From an uncultured Candidatus Saccharibacteria bacterium (lineage in GTDB: Bacteria > Patescibacteriota > Saccharimonadia > Saccharimonadales > Saccharimonadaceae): DNA of 5,891 bases. The DNA is taken from NCBI GenBank assembly GCA_946185175.1, contig CAMHIH010000047.1:1-5891 (forward strand). The letters are read 5' to 3'. The position numbers and the translations under genes were made by a program. Each line of letters starts with the position of its first letter. Position 1 is the first letter of the stretch. The notes beneath the pieces are model-generated. The model searched no databases, had not been told where the DNA came from, and saw nothing but the letters and a program-made list of their open reading frames with translations. This document shows, piece by piece, positions 5,239-5,891 of the stretch.

Positions 5239-5891
5239 ATGGAAGAACAGGAGCAATCTGCAAATCCGGGATTCGATGTGTTTCAGTGGGCGAACTCCAT
5301 CGACGAAATCAAAAACAATGTTTCAGTAGAATTATTCTTATTTAATAAAAACTACACACCATACAAGGTGCGCTATTCCGAAATGCTAACGCAGACCGTG
5401 CGCTCCATGTTTATGATTGAAGCGATTGAGTATGTCATCAAAGAAGCCGATAAGGGACTCGAGTGCCGCGATTATGAATTGAGCGATGGCGAAGATAAAG
5501 TCATTTATCGTATCGACCTCGAAAAAGTCGGTCGCGCCGAAACGCTGATTCATCTCATCGAGCATGAATATAAAGACATCGCATTCTTTACTGATGACGA
5601 ATTCGAATTCAAGAAAATCAAAGGCATTGTTGCGAAGTTTAGTTATCCGGGCGAGGATGGTCAGAAGGCTTTCTATGTCGCTAAAAACTTAGCTGCTTCT
5701 TCGGCGCTAAAAGGCAAACTGAGCTGGGAATTAAATGGTGAAAGTTTTGAGCCACTCACGGCTGATGTCGCTATTAAAGTTCCAGAAGGTAATGAGTGTG
5801 TCATTGTTGATGGCAATATCGTTATCTATAATCAGGCAAAGTTCGAAAAACTATTCCAATATGACTATAAGTCGCAAATGATTTCCGAGCA
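5239..5891 (+). CDS. DUF4868/KwaB-like protein, 3'-truncated by window edge
   Basis: The frame is open from ATG 5239 to the window end: 217 full codons and two extra bases, with no stop. The product starts MEEQEQSANPGFDVFQW, is acidic and soluble, and has no signal peptide or membrane segment, so it is probably cytoplasmic. From about 27 to 135 it alternates predicted strands and helices (VSVELFLFNKNY, YRIDLEKVG). At 181-209 it has VPEGNECVIVDG followed by IVIYNQAKFEKLFQYD, a pattern I associate with DUF4868, the domain of KwaB. KwaB (about 315 aa in E. coli) partners the membrane protein KwaA in the Kiwa anti-phage system; here no kwaA-like gene precedes it, and the right side is not visible. 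The family call rests on recalled motif style, so it is moderate. The codon usage looks like that of the neighbours and gives no sign of recent transfer. If not KwaB-like, it is a conserved hypothetical protein. Confidence 0.6.
   Translation, partial: MEEQEQSANPGFDVFQWANSIDEIKNNVSVELFLFNKNYTPYKVRYSEMLTQTVRSMFMIEAIEYVIKEADKGLECRDYELSDGEDKVIYRIDLEKVGRAETLIHLIEHEYKDIAFFTDDEFEFKKIKGIVAKFSYPGEDGQKAFYVAKNLAASSALKGKLSWELNGESFEPLTADVAIKVPEGNECVIVDGNIVIYNQAKFEKLFQYDYKSQMISE

Noticed and set aside
1..5891. Recoding of TGA to glycine as in Gracilibacteria or SR1
   Set aside because: No in-frame TGA is seen inside any gene, and RF2 is present, which fits the standard bacterial code.
5239..5891. A complete Kiwa defence operon
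   Set aside because: Only a partial KwaB-like gene is visible; no multi-helix KwaA-like gene precedes it and the right flank is missing.
1..5891. Mobile elements, CRISPR arrays, tRNA or rRNA genes
   Set aside because: No transposase-like product, terminal repeats, spaced direct repeats or RNA-gene signatures were seen; coding density leaves no space for them.

Overview
The window reads as a compact housekeeping stretch from a small-genome bacterium, with every gene on the + strand and no gap longer than about 70 bases. Protein style (FtsE, FtsX, a PcsB-like CHAP hydrolase, an S41 protease), very short spacers, and start codons sitting directly behind extended -10 boxes suggest a Patescibacteria/CPR member. 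Candidatus Saccharibacteria (TM7) is the best guess. This placement is inference from gene content and style, not from a marker search. The standard code fits: the genes end in TAA or TAG, no in-frame TGA is seen, and RF2, which reads TGA, is present.

Layout. Positions 1-727: the 3' two thirds of prfB (release factor 2), cut by the window edge. Positions 752-1630 and 1630-2655: ftsE and ftsX, overlapping by one base (TAATG), the ATPase and membrane parts of the FtsEX division complex. Positions 2675-2701: an intrinsic terminator closing ftsEX. Positions 2725-3882: a secreted coiled-coil plus CHAP-domain peptidoglycan hydrolase of the PcsB type, the kind of enzyme FtsEX activates. Positions 3930-5195: a membrane-anchored C-terminal processing protease (PDZ plus S41). 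Positions 5239-5891: the first 217 codons of a gene running off the right edge, whose product resembles DUF4868/KwaB-like proteins (KwaB is half of the Kiwa anti-phage system).

How they work together. FtsEX would use ATP hydrolysis in the cytoplasm to change the shape of its outer loop, switching on the coiled-coil hydrolase outside the membrane to split septal peptidoglycan. The Ctp protease faces the same compartment and could mature or remove the hydrolase or another envelope protein. The final gene has its own promoter and a strong Shine-Dalgarno sequence and looks functionally separate.

Regulation is the most striking non-coding signal. Four genes are preceded by an extended -10 box of the form TGNTANNNT. 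For ftsE, the hydrolase gene and ctp this box lies only 6-9 bases before the ATG and there is no Shine-Dalgarno sequence, which predicts leaderless mRNAs. The operon-internal ftsX and the KwaB-like gene instead have Shine-Dalgarno sequences.
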